Shown here: positions 54,760 to 63,400 of the stretch, one piece after another
Layout: each line of letters opens with the position of its first letter
Position numbering within the stretch: position 1 is the stretch's first letter
Source: Verrucomicrobiota bacterium
GTDB lineage: Bacteria > Verrucomicrobiota > Verrucomicrobiia > Verrucomicrobiales > DEV007
Direction: 5' to 3'
DNA length: 64,000 nt
Assembly: GCA_002862135.1 (NCBI GenBank)
Contig: PKCI01000147.1
Span: 16,402-80,401, forward strand
Program-made: the position numbers and the translations under genes
Notes under the pieces: generated by a model
Databases searched by the model: none
Told to the model about the DNA's origin: nothing
Seen by the model: only the letters and a program-made list of their open reading frames with translations

Positions 54760-56658
54760 ATGGAAAACCGTAGCTACGAAACGACAGCCCGAAAGATGGA
54801 CACGATGCCTCCGGGCATCCCCTACATCATCGGTAACGAAGCCGCTGAGCGATTCAGTTTCTACGGGATGCGGACCATCCTTACCATCTTCATGGTGAAT
54901 TACCTCTGGCTTATGGGAAGCTCCCCGATAGAGCGCATGACCGATACGGTAGCGAAGACCCAGTTTCACAACTTTGTTTCACTGGTTTACTTCACCCCCA
55001 TCGCCGGAGCCCTGCTCGCCGATCTTTTCTTCGGCAAATACCGCGTCATTGTCCTTCTATCTATCGTCTACTGCCTCGGTCACGGAGCCCTTGCTATCAT
55101 GGGAATGTGGGGAGAAGCTTCCTTCTGGCTCATGATGGGTTTGTGGCTCATCGCTATCGGATCGGGCGGCATCAAACCCTGTGTCTCGGCACATGTCGGT
55201 GACCAGTTTGGGTCGCAAAACCGCCACCTGCTGCCGCGAATCTTTAACTGGTTTTACTGGTCCATTAACCTCGGAGCTTTCCTTTCTACCCTTCTCACGC
55301 CCTGGCTGCTGGAATGGTACGGCCCTCACTGGGCGTTTGGAGTTCCCGGCGTTCTCATGGCCTTGGCAACGCTCGTCTTCTGGATGGGTCGCTGGAAGTT
55401 TGTTCACATTCCTGCCAAGGGCACGCCCTTCATCAAGGAACTCTTCAGCGGCGAAGGCCTCAAGGCCATCGTGAAACTCTCTGGTATCTACGTCTTTGTG
55501 GCCGTCTTCTGGGCGCTCTTTGATCAGAGCGGTTCCTCCTGGGTTCTCCAGGCAGAAAACATGGACCGCAACTGGCTTGGAGTGGAATGGCTACCGAGTC
55601 AGATCCAGGCGCTGAATCCCATTCTCATCCTGACATTCATTCCTCTATTCTCCTACGTGGTCTACCCAGCAATCGACAAGGTATTCCCGCTGACCCCACT
55701 CCGGAAAATCAGCATCGGCTTGTTCATCATGGTCATCTCCTTTGTCCTCGTGTCCATCGCCCAGGCCAGAATCGATGCGGGGCAAACCCCCTCTATTTCC
55801 TGGCAGCTACTTGCCTACGTTTTTCTGACTGCGGCCGAGGTCATGGTCTCCATCGTCTGCCTCGAGTTCAGTTACACTCAGGCGCCCAAGACGATGAAGT
55901 CAGTCATCATGGCGATCTTCCTATTCGCCGTTTCCCTCGGCAACCAAATCACAGCACAGATCAATAACTTTATCCAGGTGCCCGACCCTATTGCCAATAT
56001 CGAAGCGACCGGCAATGAAGTCGCACTCGGCGGATTCGACCAGAAGACCGGCACGCAGGATGACATCAAGGTTACCTTCAACAAAGAAGGCAGCCGTAGC
56101 GACCTCACCTTTGCTTCACGCGATTCAATTGACCTGCTTCTCGATCAGATCAGCAACAAGGTAGCCGAGAACAATCACCTCGCCCTGAGCACCAGCGAGG
56201 GTGAAGTGATCACCAACGCCGTCAACGATCCATGGGGCAATCCCTACCGCTACCGCCTCGTAAACAGGAATCTGGCCCGCATCTGGAGCCTTGGCCCCGA
56301 CGCCACTGATAAGACCGAGTGGGATCAAGGCGCGACCCTGACGATCGATCGCCCGTCCAGCAAGGAGCCTACCGCCTTCTCCAAGATTATTGGCAAGATT
56401 CAGCCCGAGAAAACGTGGTTGGAATCGCGCCGCGCGAAACTGGGCCTTCCCACCGAGGAAGAAATGGCGGAGTCCGGCCCTATCATTTCCCGCAGCTATT
56501 TCGTCGGGGGACAGGTGAAGTTGGAGGGAGCCTCCTACTTCTGGTTCTTCAGCGGACTGATGCTGGCTGCCGCCCTTCTCTTCCTGGTCGTAGCCAAGCT
56601 CTATAAGCCCAAGGAATACTATCACGAAGAGGCCAACGACACCGAAGCTAAGGACTAA
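54760..56658 (+). CDS. POT/PTR-family peptide transporter with a GspG-like extramembrane insertion
   Basis: Proton-coupled oligopeptide transporter of 632 residues, against about 500 normally. NEAAERFSFYGMRTIL holds the ExxER proton-coupling motif (about 27-31); FNWFYWSINLGA and the FYWSIN segment are family signatures. About a dozen TM helices are visible. Between the last two, residues about 408-590, lies a hydrophilic insert with GFDQKTGTQDDI, DPWGNPYRYRL (490-500) and IWSLGPD (508-514). These match the C-terminal globular motif of GspG pseudopilins. The last TM is about 592-613. It starts 33 bases after the ROK gene. Confidence 0.88.
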   Translation: MENRSYETTARKMDTMPPGIPYIIGNEAAERFSFYGMRTILTIFMVNYLWLMGSSPIERMTDTVAKTQFHNFVSLVYFTPIAGALLADLFFGKYRVIVLLSIVYCLGHGALAIMGMWGEASFWLMMGLWLIAIGSGGIKPCVSAHVGDQFGSQNRHLLPRIFNWFYWSINLGAFLSTLLTPWLLEWYGPHWAFGVPGVLMALATLVFWMGRWKFVHIPAKGTPFIKELFSGEGLKAIVKLSGIYVFVAVFWALFDQSGSSWVLQAENMDRNWLGVEWLPSQIQALNPILILTFIPLFSYVVYPAIDKVFPLTPLRKISIGLFIMVISFVLVSIAQARIDAGQTPSISWQLLAYVFLTAAEVMVSIVCLEFSYTQAPKTMKSVIMAIFLFAVSLGNQITAQINNFIQVPDPIANIEATGNEVALGGFDQKTGTQDDIKVTFNKEGSRSDLTFASRDSIDLLLDQISNKVAENNHLALSTSEGEVITNAVNDPWGNPYRYRLVNRNLARIWSLGPDATDKTEWDQGATLTIDRPSSKEPTAFSKIIGKIQPEKTWLESRRAKLGLPTEEEMAESGPIISRSYFVGGQVKLEGASYFWFFSGLMLAAALLFLVVAKLYKPKEYYHEEANDTEAKD

Positions 56659-56855
56659 ACGGCGGGACGCTGAGGCGGGGCCCCTCGAATGGTCGGCTCC
56701 GGCTCCTTCCACGACCACGATGATCGACCTGAAAACTAAGCTCCTAAATCCAACGTTGCTTGGGTGGAAGTCGTCACTCCAGTCACTACCTCTTGAATTT
56801 TCGAAGAATCTCAGAACTGCGGAAAAGCGGCGCTAAAAAGCTCGAAAAACACCAC

Positions 56856-56883
56856 TTGAAAACCTCCAAATACCAAGTAAACT
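56856..56883 (+). promoter_or_regulatory. Promoter of tRNA-Gln
   Basis: TTGAAA, 16 bases, TAAACT, with the predicted start about 6 bases before the tRNA. Nothing else is seen in 56659-56895. Confidence 0.6.
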
Positions 56884-56895
56884 CCCGTCCCGCGT

Positions 56896-56969
56896 AACCT
56901 CATGGTGTAACGGTAGCACAACAGATTTTGGTTCTGTTTGTCAAGGTTCGAATCCTTGTGAGGTTGCCA
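56896..56969 (+). tRNA. tRNA-Gln (anticodon TTG)
   Basis: A 7-bp acceptor stem pairs fully (AACCTCA / TGAGGTT). The anticodon arm ACAGA-TTTTGGT-TCTGT places TTG in the anticodon position, and the T arm is CAAGG-TTCGAAT-CCTTG. The discriminator is G and the 3' CCA is encoded. Confidence 0.95.
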
Positions 56970-57034
56970 CTTCTTTCCTGCCGGGACCGGTCACTCTGCC
57001 GCTCAGACCAACCCTTCCAAAACGATCGTTTCTC

Positions 57035-57913
57035 ATGCTCAGCGGCCTGCGCACTCTCCTGATTCTCGGACGCGTTTCCAACCTGCCCACCGTATGGACC
57101 AATGTCTCTGTGGGCTGGTTTCTCTCGGGAGGGGGCTGGCAAACCGAGTTCGCCTCGATCCTGCTTGGCGTCAGCCTGCTCTACGTCGCCGGCATGACTC
57201 TGAACGACGCGTTCGATGCGAAATGGGACAAGGAGCACGGAGCCAACCGCCCCATTCCATCAGGCAGAATGTCGTTGCCGGCCGTGTGGATTACCGGCCT
57301 ATTCGAAATGGCCACCGGTATCGCTGTTTTGCTGCTATTCACCTCGTTTCACCTCTACCTGCTTATCGGCCTGCTTGCGGCGATCCTGCTTTACAACTGG
57401 ATCCACAAACGCTGGGCCGGATCGGTTCTTATCATGGGTGCCTGCCGCGCGCTCGTTTATGCGGGAGCCGGCAGCGCTGTTGCTGTCCACATCTCGGACA
57501 TCGAACTTCCAGGTCTTGTCTGGGTGGTTGCTTTCATCTCCGTAATCTACATCGCCGGCCTCACGCTCGCGGCCCGCAGCGAACACCTCAAAGGCGCCAA
57601 GGGCCCGGGAATTCTTCCCCGGCTCATGCTGATGTTTCCCGTTCTTTTTCCCCTGCTCGGCTCTCGCACTATGCCTCACAGTCTCGCCAATGTCTCACTT
57701 GTCGTCGTTGGTGTGATCGGTATCTGGGCCTGGGTCTCCATCACCCGAGACTGGCTCAAGAAACGCATCTCCATCGGCGTCGCCTACGCCATTGCCGGTA
57801 TCGCGTTCTACGATGCCGCCATCCTCGCATTCGCCGACTGGCGCGCCGCGGTGGCTGCACTCGGTTGCTTCGTCCTCACCCTGGGAGCACAGCGCGTCAT
57901 TCCCGCGACGTGA
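57035..57913 (+). CDS. UbiA-family prenyltransferase
   Basis: 292 residues with about eight TM helices. RVSNLPTVWTNVSVGWF precedes the first Asp-rich motif NDAFDAKWDKEHGANRPIPSGR (NDxxDxxxD, binding Mg-prenyl diphosphate). The second region is less typical, with KHLKGAK-type residues and no clear DxxxD. It may make a quinone or lipid-linked aromatic product, or be an EboC-like protein; the acceptor cannot be named. It follows the tRNA by 65 bases, with nothing that looks like an operon. Confidence 0.8.
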   Translation: MLSGLRTLLILGRVSNLPTVWTNVSVGWFLSGGGWQTEFASILLGVSLLYVAGMTLNDAFDAKWDKEHGANRPIPSGRMSLPAVWITGLFEMATGIAVLLLFTSFHLYLLIGLLAAILLYNWIHKRWAGSVLIMGACRALVYAGAGSAVAVHISDIELPGLVWVVAFISVIYIAGLTLAARSEHLKGAKGPGILPRLMLMFPVLFPLLGSRTMPHSLANVSLVVVGVIGIWAWVSITRDWLKKRISIGVAYAIAGIAFYDAAILAFADWRAAVAALGCFVLTLGAQRVIPAT

Positions 57914-57930
57914 TCGATTGTCAGTGATCC

Positions 57931-57965
57931 GTATTCGGTAGTCAGTTCTACCGACTACTGAATAC
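57931..57965. repeat. Intergenic hairpin of the dispersed repeat family
   Basis: GTATTCGGTAGTC and GACTACTGAATAC (12 of 13 bases complementary) flank a 9-base loop, just after the prenyltransferase. Surrounding words match the elements at 1431 and 51451. Confidence 0.55.
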
Positions 57966-58023
57966 CGACCACCGGCCACCCCTTTCATTGACCCCCGAAA
58001 CTCAAACCAGTAACCTCTCCCCC

Positions 58024-58551
58024 ATGCAGGTTTCACTCATTGTCAGTGTCATTGGCCCCGACCGCCCCGGTCTCGTAGAACAACTTTCTTCCGCAGTCAC
58101 CCAGGCAGGTGGCAACTGGGAGGGCAGCCGCCTCGTCCGTCTCGGAGGCCAGTTTGCCGGCATGGTCCAGGTTATCCTTCCCGAAAGCCAGCTTCAAGCT
58201 CTCGAGTCTCAACTCGTCTCCCTCGAATCCGCAGGACTCAAGGTCACTTCGGTTCACTCCGGAGAACAAACAACCGATGCTGCCAATGGAACAGCCGTGA
58301 ATCTAGAAGTCGTGGGACAGGACCGCTCCGGCATCGTCAGTACGATTTCCAAGGTCCTCGCCGACCAGGGCGTCAACGTCATCGAACTCGCCACCGATTG
58401 TAAGGACGCTCCCATGTCAGGGGAGCGACACTTTCACACCACCGCCAAGCTCGGCCTTCCGGGTAACATTGACCTCGCTGACCTGCGATACAGTATCGAA
58501 GAAATCGCAACCGACCTCATAGTCGAGTTGGATTTGAATATTGAGCGATAG
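58024..58551 (+). CDS. GcvR-like tandem ACT-domain protein
   Basis: About 175 residues from MQVSLIVSVIGPDRPGLVEQLSSAV; the ORF track opens at a TTG 12 codons earlier. Two ACT domains, at about 1-75 and 90-165, each start with a V-x-G-x-D-R-x-G-I/L-V motif (GPDRPGLVEQL and GQDRSGIVSTI). The layout is that of GcvR, the partner of GcvA in glycine-cleavage control in enterobacteria. Here no GcvA is present, so the ligand and target are open. Convergent with the YhaM-like gene. Confidence 0.82.
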   Translation: MQVSLIVSVIGPDRPGLVEQLSSAVTQAGGNWEGSRLVRLGGQFAGMVQVILPESQLQALESQLVSLESAGLKVTSVHSGEQTTDAANGTAVNLEVVGQDRSGIVSTISKVLADQGVNVIELATDCKDAPMSGERHFHTTAKLGLPGNIDLADLRYSIEEIATDLIVELDLNIER

Positions 58552-58607
58552 CAAGGCAGCCGGTCCAGGGTCTCAGCTTCCGCGCGACCGCAGCCCGCTC
58601 TCAACCA

Positions 58608-59801
58608 CTAAAACGGCTCCAGTCGCTCTTCCGTATCCTCAGTCGGCAACGCATCTGTTAAAGCCTGCACTTCCTCACCCGTTACAGAGGCGACTGTTTT
58701 CTCTGCTTCCGGTTTTTCAATCTCCGTCACCGCTTCATCCACCTCTGCGATCCCACTTTCAATAAACACTGGCAATGGCGCCACCAATCTCCCTGGCAGA
58801 GGCCTGACACGATCATACACCTGCTTGGCCAGTTCCGGTGCCACCTCGTAACCGCGGTCAAACATTTCCATCTTCGCGTCGAGGTTATCAATGTAATGCA
58901 GGGCCTGCGCTTCAGGCGTCTTCGGCACCACCGGCGATCCAAACGCCAACTCACCATGATGCGAAACAATTAAGTGCAGCAAGTGAAGCCGCACCCGCTC
59001 CGAGGCCGGCTCGAGATCCTGCCATTCCTCCCTCAGGCCGTCTTCATCCAGCAATTCACGCCAAAGCTTGTTCACGATTTCCATCCCAAGCGGGATGTGA
59101 CCAATTAATTCACCGATTTCGGTGTAAGGCATCGTGAACCCTTTCTCCTCGTAGACATTCTCCCACAACTTGCCAACATCGTGAAACAACACTCCTGCCA
59201 CGAGGAGGTCGCGGTTCAGCATTGAATAGGCCTCACAAATCTGCACCGCCGACCGCATCATCTGAGCGACGTGTTCAACGAGACCGCCACGCCTTGCATG
59301 GTGATAATCCCGCGCTGCGCCCGTTCGCTTGAAGCGCTCTCCAAATTGCTTCAGGAATCCCACACACAGCCCGGCAATCCGAGGATCCGATATCGCCGCC
59401 ACCGTCATTTCGATGAATGCATAATCCTCCTCCTGCTTAGCTCGCAGGCTTCCAGAACCAGCCAGTAGCTCGGTCGTTTCCTTCTCATCAAGAACGCGGG
59501 CAACCCACTTCTTGCCATCAATGGAGCGGCCGTCATTACCCAGACCAAACTCACCTGACACCTCCACAAATTGCGCGTTACGGAGCTGTCCACAAAGTTC
59601 GAACATCGGCGTATTGTTCCAGACACGCAGGACTAAGGTCTCCTCGGCATCAGCAAACGTGAGCTCGTAAAACGGGTTTCCGGTCTTGGTCGTTTTCTGA
59701 AGGCACTTCTCCAGCTGCGCCCGAAAACCGACTGACTGAGGCACCGGCCCAGCGCCTTGCTTGAGATCACGAATTGAGAGGAAATCCATTGACTCCGACA
59801 C
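58608..59801 (-). CDS. YhaM-like HD-domain nuclease with an OB fold
   Basis: 397 residues. The N-terminal OB-fold (about 5-115) has VGFRAQLEKCLQKTTKTGNPFYELTFAD. The HD domain (about 155-320) shows HHARRGGLVEHVAQM, LFHDVGKLWEN (the HD pair), GHIPLGMEIV and LLHLIVSHHGE, all metal ligands. This is the architecture of the Firmicutes 3'-5' exoribonuclease YhaM/CBF1. It ends in an acidic tail. The true start may be the Met at residue 5. Confidence 0.85.
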   Translation of the reverse strand: MSESMDFLSIRDLKQGAGPVPQSVGFRAQLEKCLQKTTKTGNPFYELTFADAEETLVLRVWNNTPMFELCGQLRNAQFVEVSGEFGLGNDGRSIDGKKWVARVLDEKETTELLAGSGSLRAKQEEDYAFIEMTVAAISDPRIAGLCVGFLKQFGERFKRTGAARDYHHARRGGLVEHVAQMMRSAVQICEAYSMLNRDLLVAGVLFHDVGKLWENVYEEKGFTMPYTEIGELIGHIPLGMEIVNKLWRELLDEDGLREEWQDLEPASERVRLHLLHLIVSHHGELAFGSPVVPKTPEAQALHYIDNLDAKMEMFDRGYEVAPELAKQVYDRVRPLPGRLVAPLPVFIESGIAEVDEAVTEIEKPEAEKTVASVTGEEVQALTDALPTEDTEERLEPF

Positions 59802-59904
59802 TAGCGGGTCACGCCATCGCTGGCTACCAACTTTTGCACGGGCCCGCTCAAGATGATAGCAATGCCACGCCGAGGCGTCCGCCTCACATCACTCCCTCCT
59901 TTCA

Positions 59905-59927
59905 GCGTAGGGAAGATATCTCCCTAC
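59905..59927. other. Hairpin CGTAGGGA/TCCCTACG
   Basis: A perfect 8-bp stem with a 7-base loop in the 59802-60455 gap. No T tract follows on either strand. Confidence 0.35.
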
Positions 59928-60193
59928 GTCTTTCGAACCCACAGCCGAAAATAGGCTCCATCAAGCAACACGCGTGCGAGGTAAGCACCAAGCATGATGA
60001 CCTCGATAAGGACAGCCGGGCTGAGCAAACCTCCCGTCACGTCGGCCCCGATCTGATCAAAAACTATCCCATGCTGATTCACCAGCCAGAGCGTTCCAGC
60101 GAGGGCACCGCCATTGAGCGGCAGTTGTCGGAACCGTATTAACCAAGTTCTTCGAAGGAGCCTCGCCACGAAACAGGCGCCGCCAGAATCCAT
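59924..60193 (-). CDS. Possible small membrane protein
   Basis: 89-residue ORF with two hydrophobic stretches (GGALAGTLWLVNQHGIVF and SPAVLIEVIMLGAYLARVLL). The only argument for it is that membrane-like composition; no start signal or family is seen and overlapping ORFs exist in other frames. It is the sole gene candidate in 59802-60455. Confidence 0.22.
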   Translation of the reverse strand: MDSGGACFVARLLRRTWLIRFRQLPLNGGALAGTLWLVNQHGIVFDQIGADVTGGLLSPAVLIEVIMLGAYLARVLLDGAYFRLWVRKT

Positions 60194-60405
60194 CCCCTCG
60201 CCTTTGGGCTCATCATGCGATGAGACATCGTCCTGGTGCGGGCAACTGGAGAGATCTCGGAATTACGATAGGCATCCATTTTCAGAAAATTCGGCCTGAA
60301 ATTGATAATAGATTTCATAAATAAAAGAAAATTGAGTAAGTTTATGGGATAGGTCCCCCACTCTCGCGGTATTGATTTGTGGGCCCTCCCTTGCAGCCTT
60401 CCCCA

Positions 60406-60434
60406 TTGTCCACCGTCACCGGAGGTGGTATAAA
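60406..60434 (+). promoter_or_regulatory. Candidate promoter for the large ABC transporter gene
   Basis: TTGTCC, 17 bases, TATAAA. The predicted transcript starts about 15 bases before the ATG at 60456. Confidence 0.5.
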
Positions 60435-60455
60435 CTAGCCAGCTCAATCCAGTCC

Positions 60456-63400
60456 ATGGCGAAACCATCTTCCACTGTCCGGGATCCGGCCTCAGAAATC
60501 GGAACCCGGGGAAAGAAATCCCGTCCCGAATCCAGCCTCTCCCGCTCCCGCAGTCGACTCTGGACCAGGGTCCAGCGCAGCCTCTTCAAAAGCGAGACCC
60601 CGCGTACCGAGGAGTCGATGCTGCCCATGCTCATCGAGGTGTTCGCCGGCTTCACCAAGCTCGATGGCCAGGTCATCGAGGCGGAGATCGACTCCATTCT
60701 CGGCTTTCTCCGCTACGACTTTCCCGAGACGGTATACACTGAACTGCGCCAACTCTTTATGAAGTCCCTGCACCAGCGGCAGGACCTCGAAGCCATCGCG
60801 ACCGACCTTGCCGATGAACTCCCCCTCGAAGATAAGGTTCTCCTCGGCGTGCAGCTCTACGTGCTCATCAGCCGGGCAGGACTTCCGAAGGAAAACCTCA
60901 TCACCTTCTACCAGTTCATGACCACGCTCGGCGTCGCGTCCGAGGCCATCAACATCGTTTACCAGCTCAACACCAGCGAGCTCTCCCAGCTTGAGCAGAG
61001 CGCTAACATTACCAACGAAGCTCCCGCCGACGGCAATGAAGCCCACCAGCTTGAGTCTCTGATCCTTTCGACCCAGAATAACGCCGACGTTTCCATCGCT
61101 TCCAATGATGAGGAACATTCCGTAGTCGCCTTCCGCTTTATCAACCTCATCCTCATTAAGAACCTTGGCCCCGGCGTAATTCTTGCCCGCGGACGCCAGG
61201 TCGCGGCCGGGGAATTCTGCCGCGTCTACGAAGGCCAGCGCATTCTCATCGGGGAGGAAGTGCTCGCCTTCGAAGATCTCGTCTTTTACTTCAACACGAA
61301 AAAGAATGTTTCCTCGGTTCAGCTTTACCTCGCCCAGGATAGCAGCGGCAACCAGTTCATCGAGAAGACCCGAACGAAGCAGAGCTACCTGAGCGCCTCT
61401 TTCGGTCTCGACATTCAGGTAGAAGTGCTCAACACCGTAGAAGCTGTCATCGGCAAGAAGCCGCTCGAGCGCGGCGCCAAGTTTCAAGTCACTTCGCGCG
61501 ACACAATCGACTTTCCCGATCACTCGGAAATTTCATTCGACGACCTCCGACGCAAAGCGCGCGAACTCGGTGGGCGATTCAGTCTCGCCCCGAATCGGTC
61601 CGTTTACCTGGTTTCCAACGACCCGTCCCAACTCAGCCCCGGCGACATCCTTCTCACCCCCGGAGTTTCCGGTAATGTGCTCCTCCGGATCCGGTGTGAC
61701 AATGCCACCAAGACCGGTCACCTCGAGATCATCGAATCTGAGCGCGCCATCGCCGTCGAAGGCGAACCGGTCAAGTCCAACGCACCGCTTCGGGACGGTG
61801 CTGTCATTTCCCTGAGCGGAGGCCAGTACCTGCGCTGCCACTTCTCCGAAAGTATCATCGAGGAAGAGCGTAACGTCATCACCACGCTCAAGGCGCGTGA
61901 CCTCAGTCACAGCTTCGACCGCCGCACTCAGGCGCTCGACGGGGTCACTTTCTCGATCCAGCGCGGCGAAATGGTCTGCGTTATGGGTCCCTCCGGATGT
62001 GGTAAGTCCACTCTGCTCAAGGCGCTCGGCGGACAGCTCAAGCCCCGCCGCGGCCGCATCGATCTTAACGGCGTCGACCTCTACATCGAGCACGACAACC
62101 TCAAGTCCTACATCGCACTGATCCCGCAGGACGAGACCTTCGACCCGCTCCTCACCGTCGAGGAAAACCTCGACACCGCCGCCGCGATTCGCGCGCCGCA
62201 CTTTCCCGTTTACGAACGAAGCCGTCGCGTTGACTCCAAGCTGATCGAACTGGGCCTCAACGAAATCCGTCACCGTCTTGCCGGCGACAGCCAGACCAAG
62301 AGCCTCTCCGGCGGCCAGCGGCGACGTCTCGACGCCGGCATGGACATGATCGGTATCGCCGACGTTTACCTCTTTGACGAGCCCACCTCCGGCCTCTCTT
62401 CGAAGGACTCCGAGCACGTGCTCGACATGATCCGTGGCCTGACCCACAACAAGATCACTCTCGTTTCCATTCACCAGCCCAGCAGTCGACTCTTTCACAT
62501 GTTTGACAAGGCCATCCTGCTCGATCAGGGCGGCAAGCTCGCCTTCTTCGGCACACCTGTACAGATGCTGGAATACTTCAACGAAGCCCGAAAGCAGGAA
62601 GGTATTCAGACCTCCTCATTACCCGACGTCGATCCTGACACAGTCGTCAACTTCACTCCCGACTTTATCTTCGACGTGATTGAGACCCCGTTGCGCGACC
62701 TCGGCGGCGACGTTATTTACGAGCGAGACACCCGCGGCAACCTCATCCCCGCTCGACGTTTCAGTTCCTCCTTCTGGGCCGATCGGTTCCAGACCTATCG
62801 GTTGCTCGAGGAAGTGAACCTGCGCGAACTCGAGGCCGACACCTCGCAGTCCGTTGCCTCCCTTCAGAAAACGCCGCAATCTCCGCCGCGGAAGTTCGCT
62901 CACGACACAGTTCGCTTTCTCAATCAGCTGAAGCGCGCCTTCTTCAGCAAGCTGAGAAACCGGGCCAACCTCGCCACCACCCTTCTCGAGGCTCCCCTGC
63001 TCGCTTTCCTCATCGCGATGGTCCTGCGCTATTCTGAGGACGGCGACTACAATTTCGCCAATGCCTTTCACATCCCCACCTATCTCTTCCTCAGCCTCGT
63101 TGTGGCTCTCTTCCTCGGCATGACCAACTCGGCCGAAGAAATCATCCGTGATCGGGCCCTGCTTATGCGGGAGCGGCATCACGGATTCCGAGTCACGGGA
63201 TACATCATCAGCAAGTACATCTCGCTGGGTTTTTTCGCCCTGATCCAGTGTGTCATTTACCTCATTATCGGTGACGCGATTCTCGGAATACGCGAGATGT
63301 TCTTCTCCAATCTCACCTGGATGTTCCTCACCGCTTTTGTTGGCGTTGCCACCGGGCTCGTCATCTCCTCGATGGTCAGCAGCCCCAAGACCGCGATCAA

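Noticed and set aside
59774-60142. 122-residue plus-strand ORF
   Set aside because: Low hydrophobicity, no motif, and overlaps the YhaM-like gene start region in antisense.
60139-60468. 109-residue minus-strand ORF
   Set aside because: Covers the likely promoter of the ABC gene and has no domain; treated as chance.
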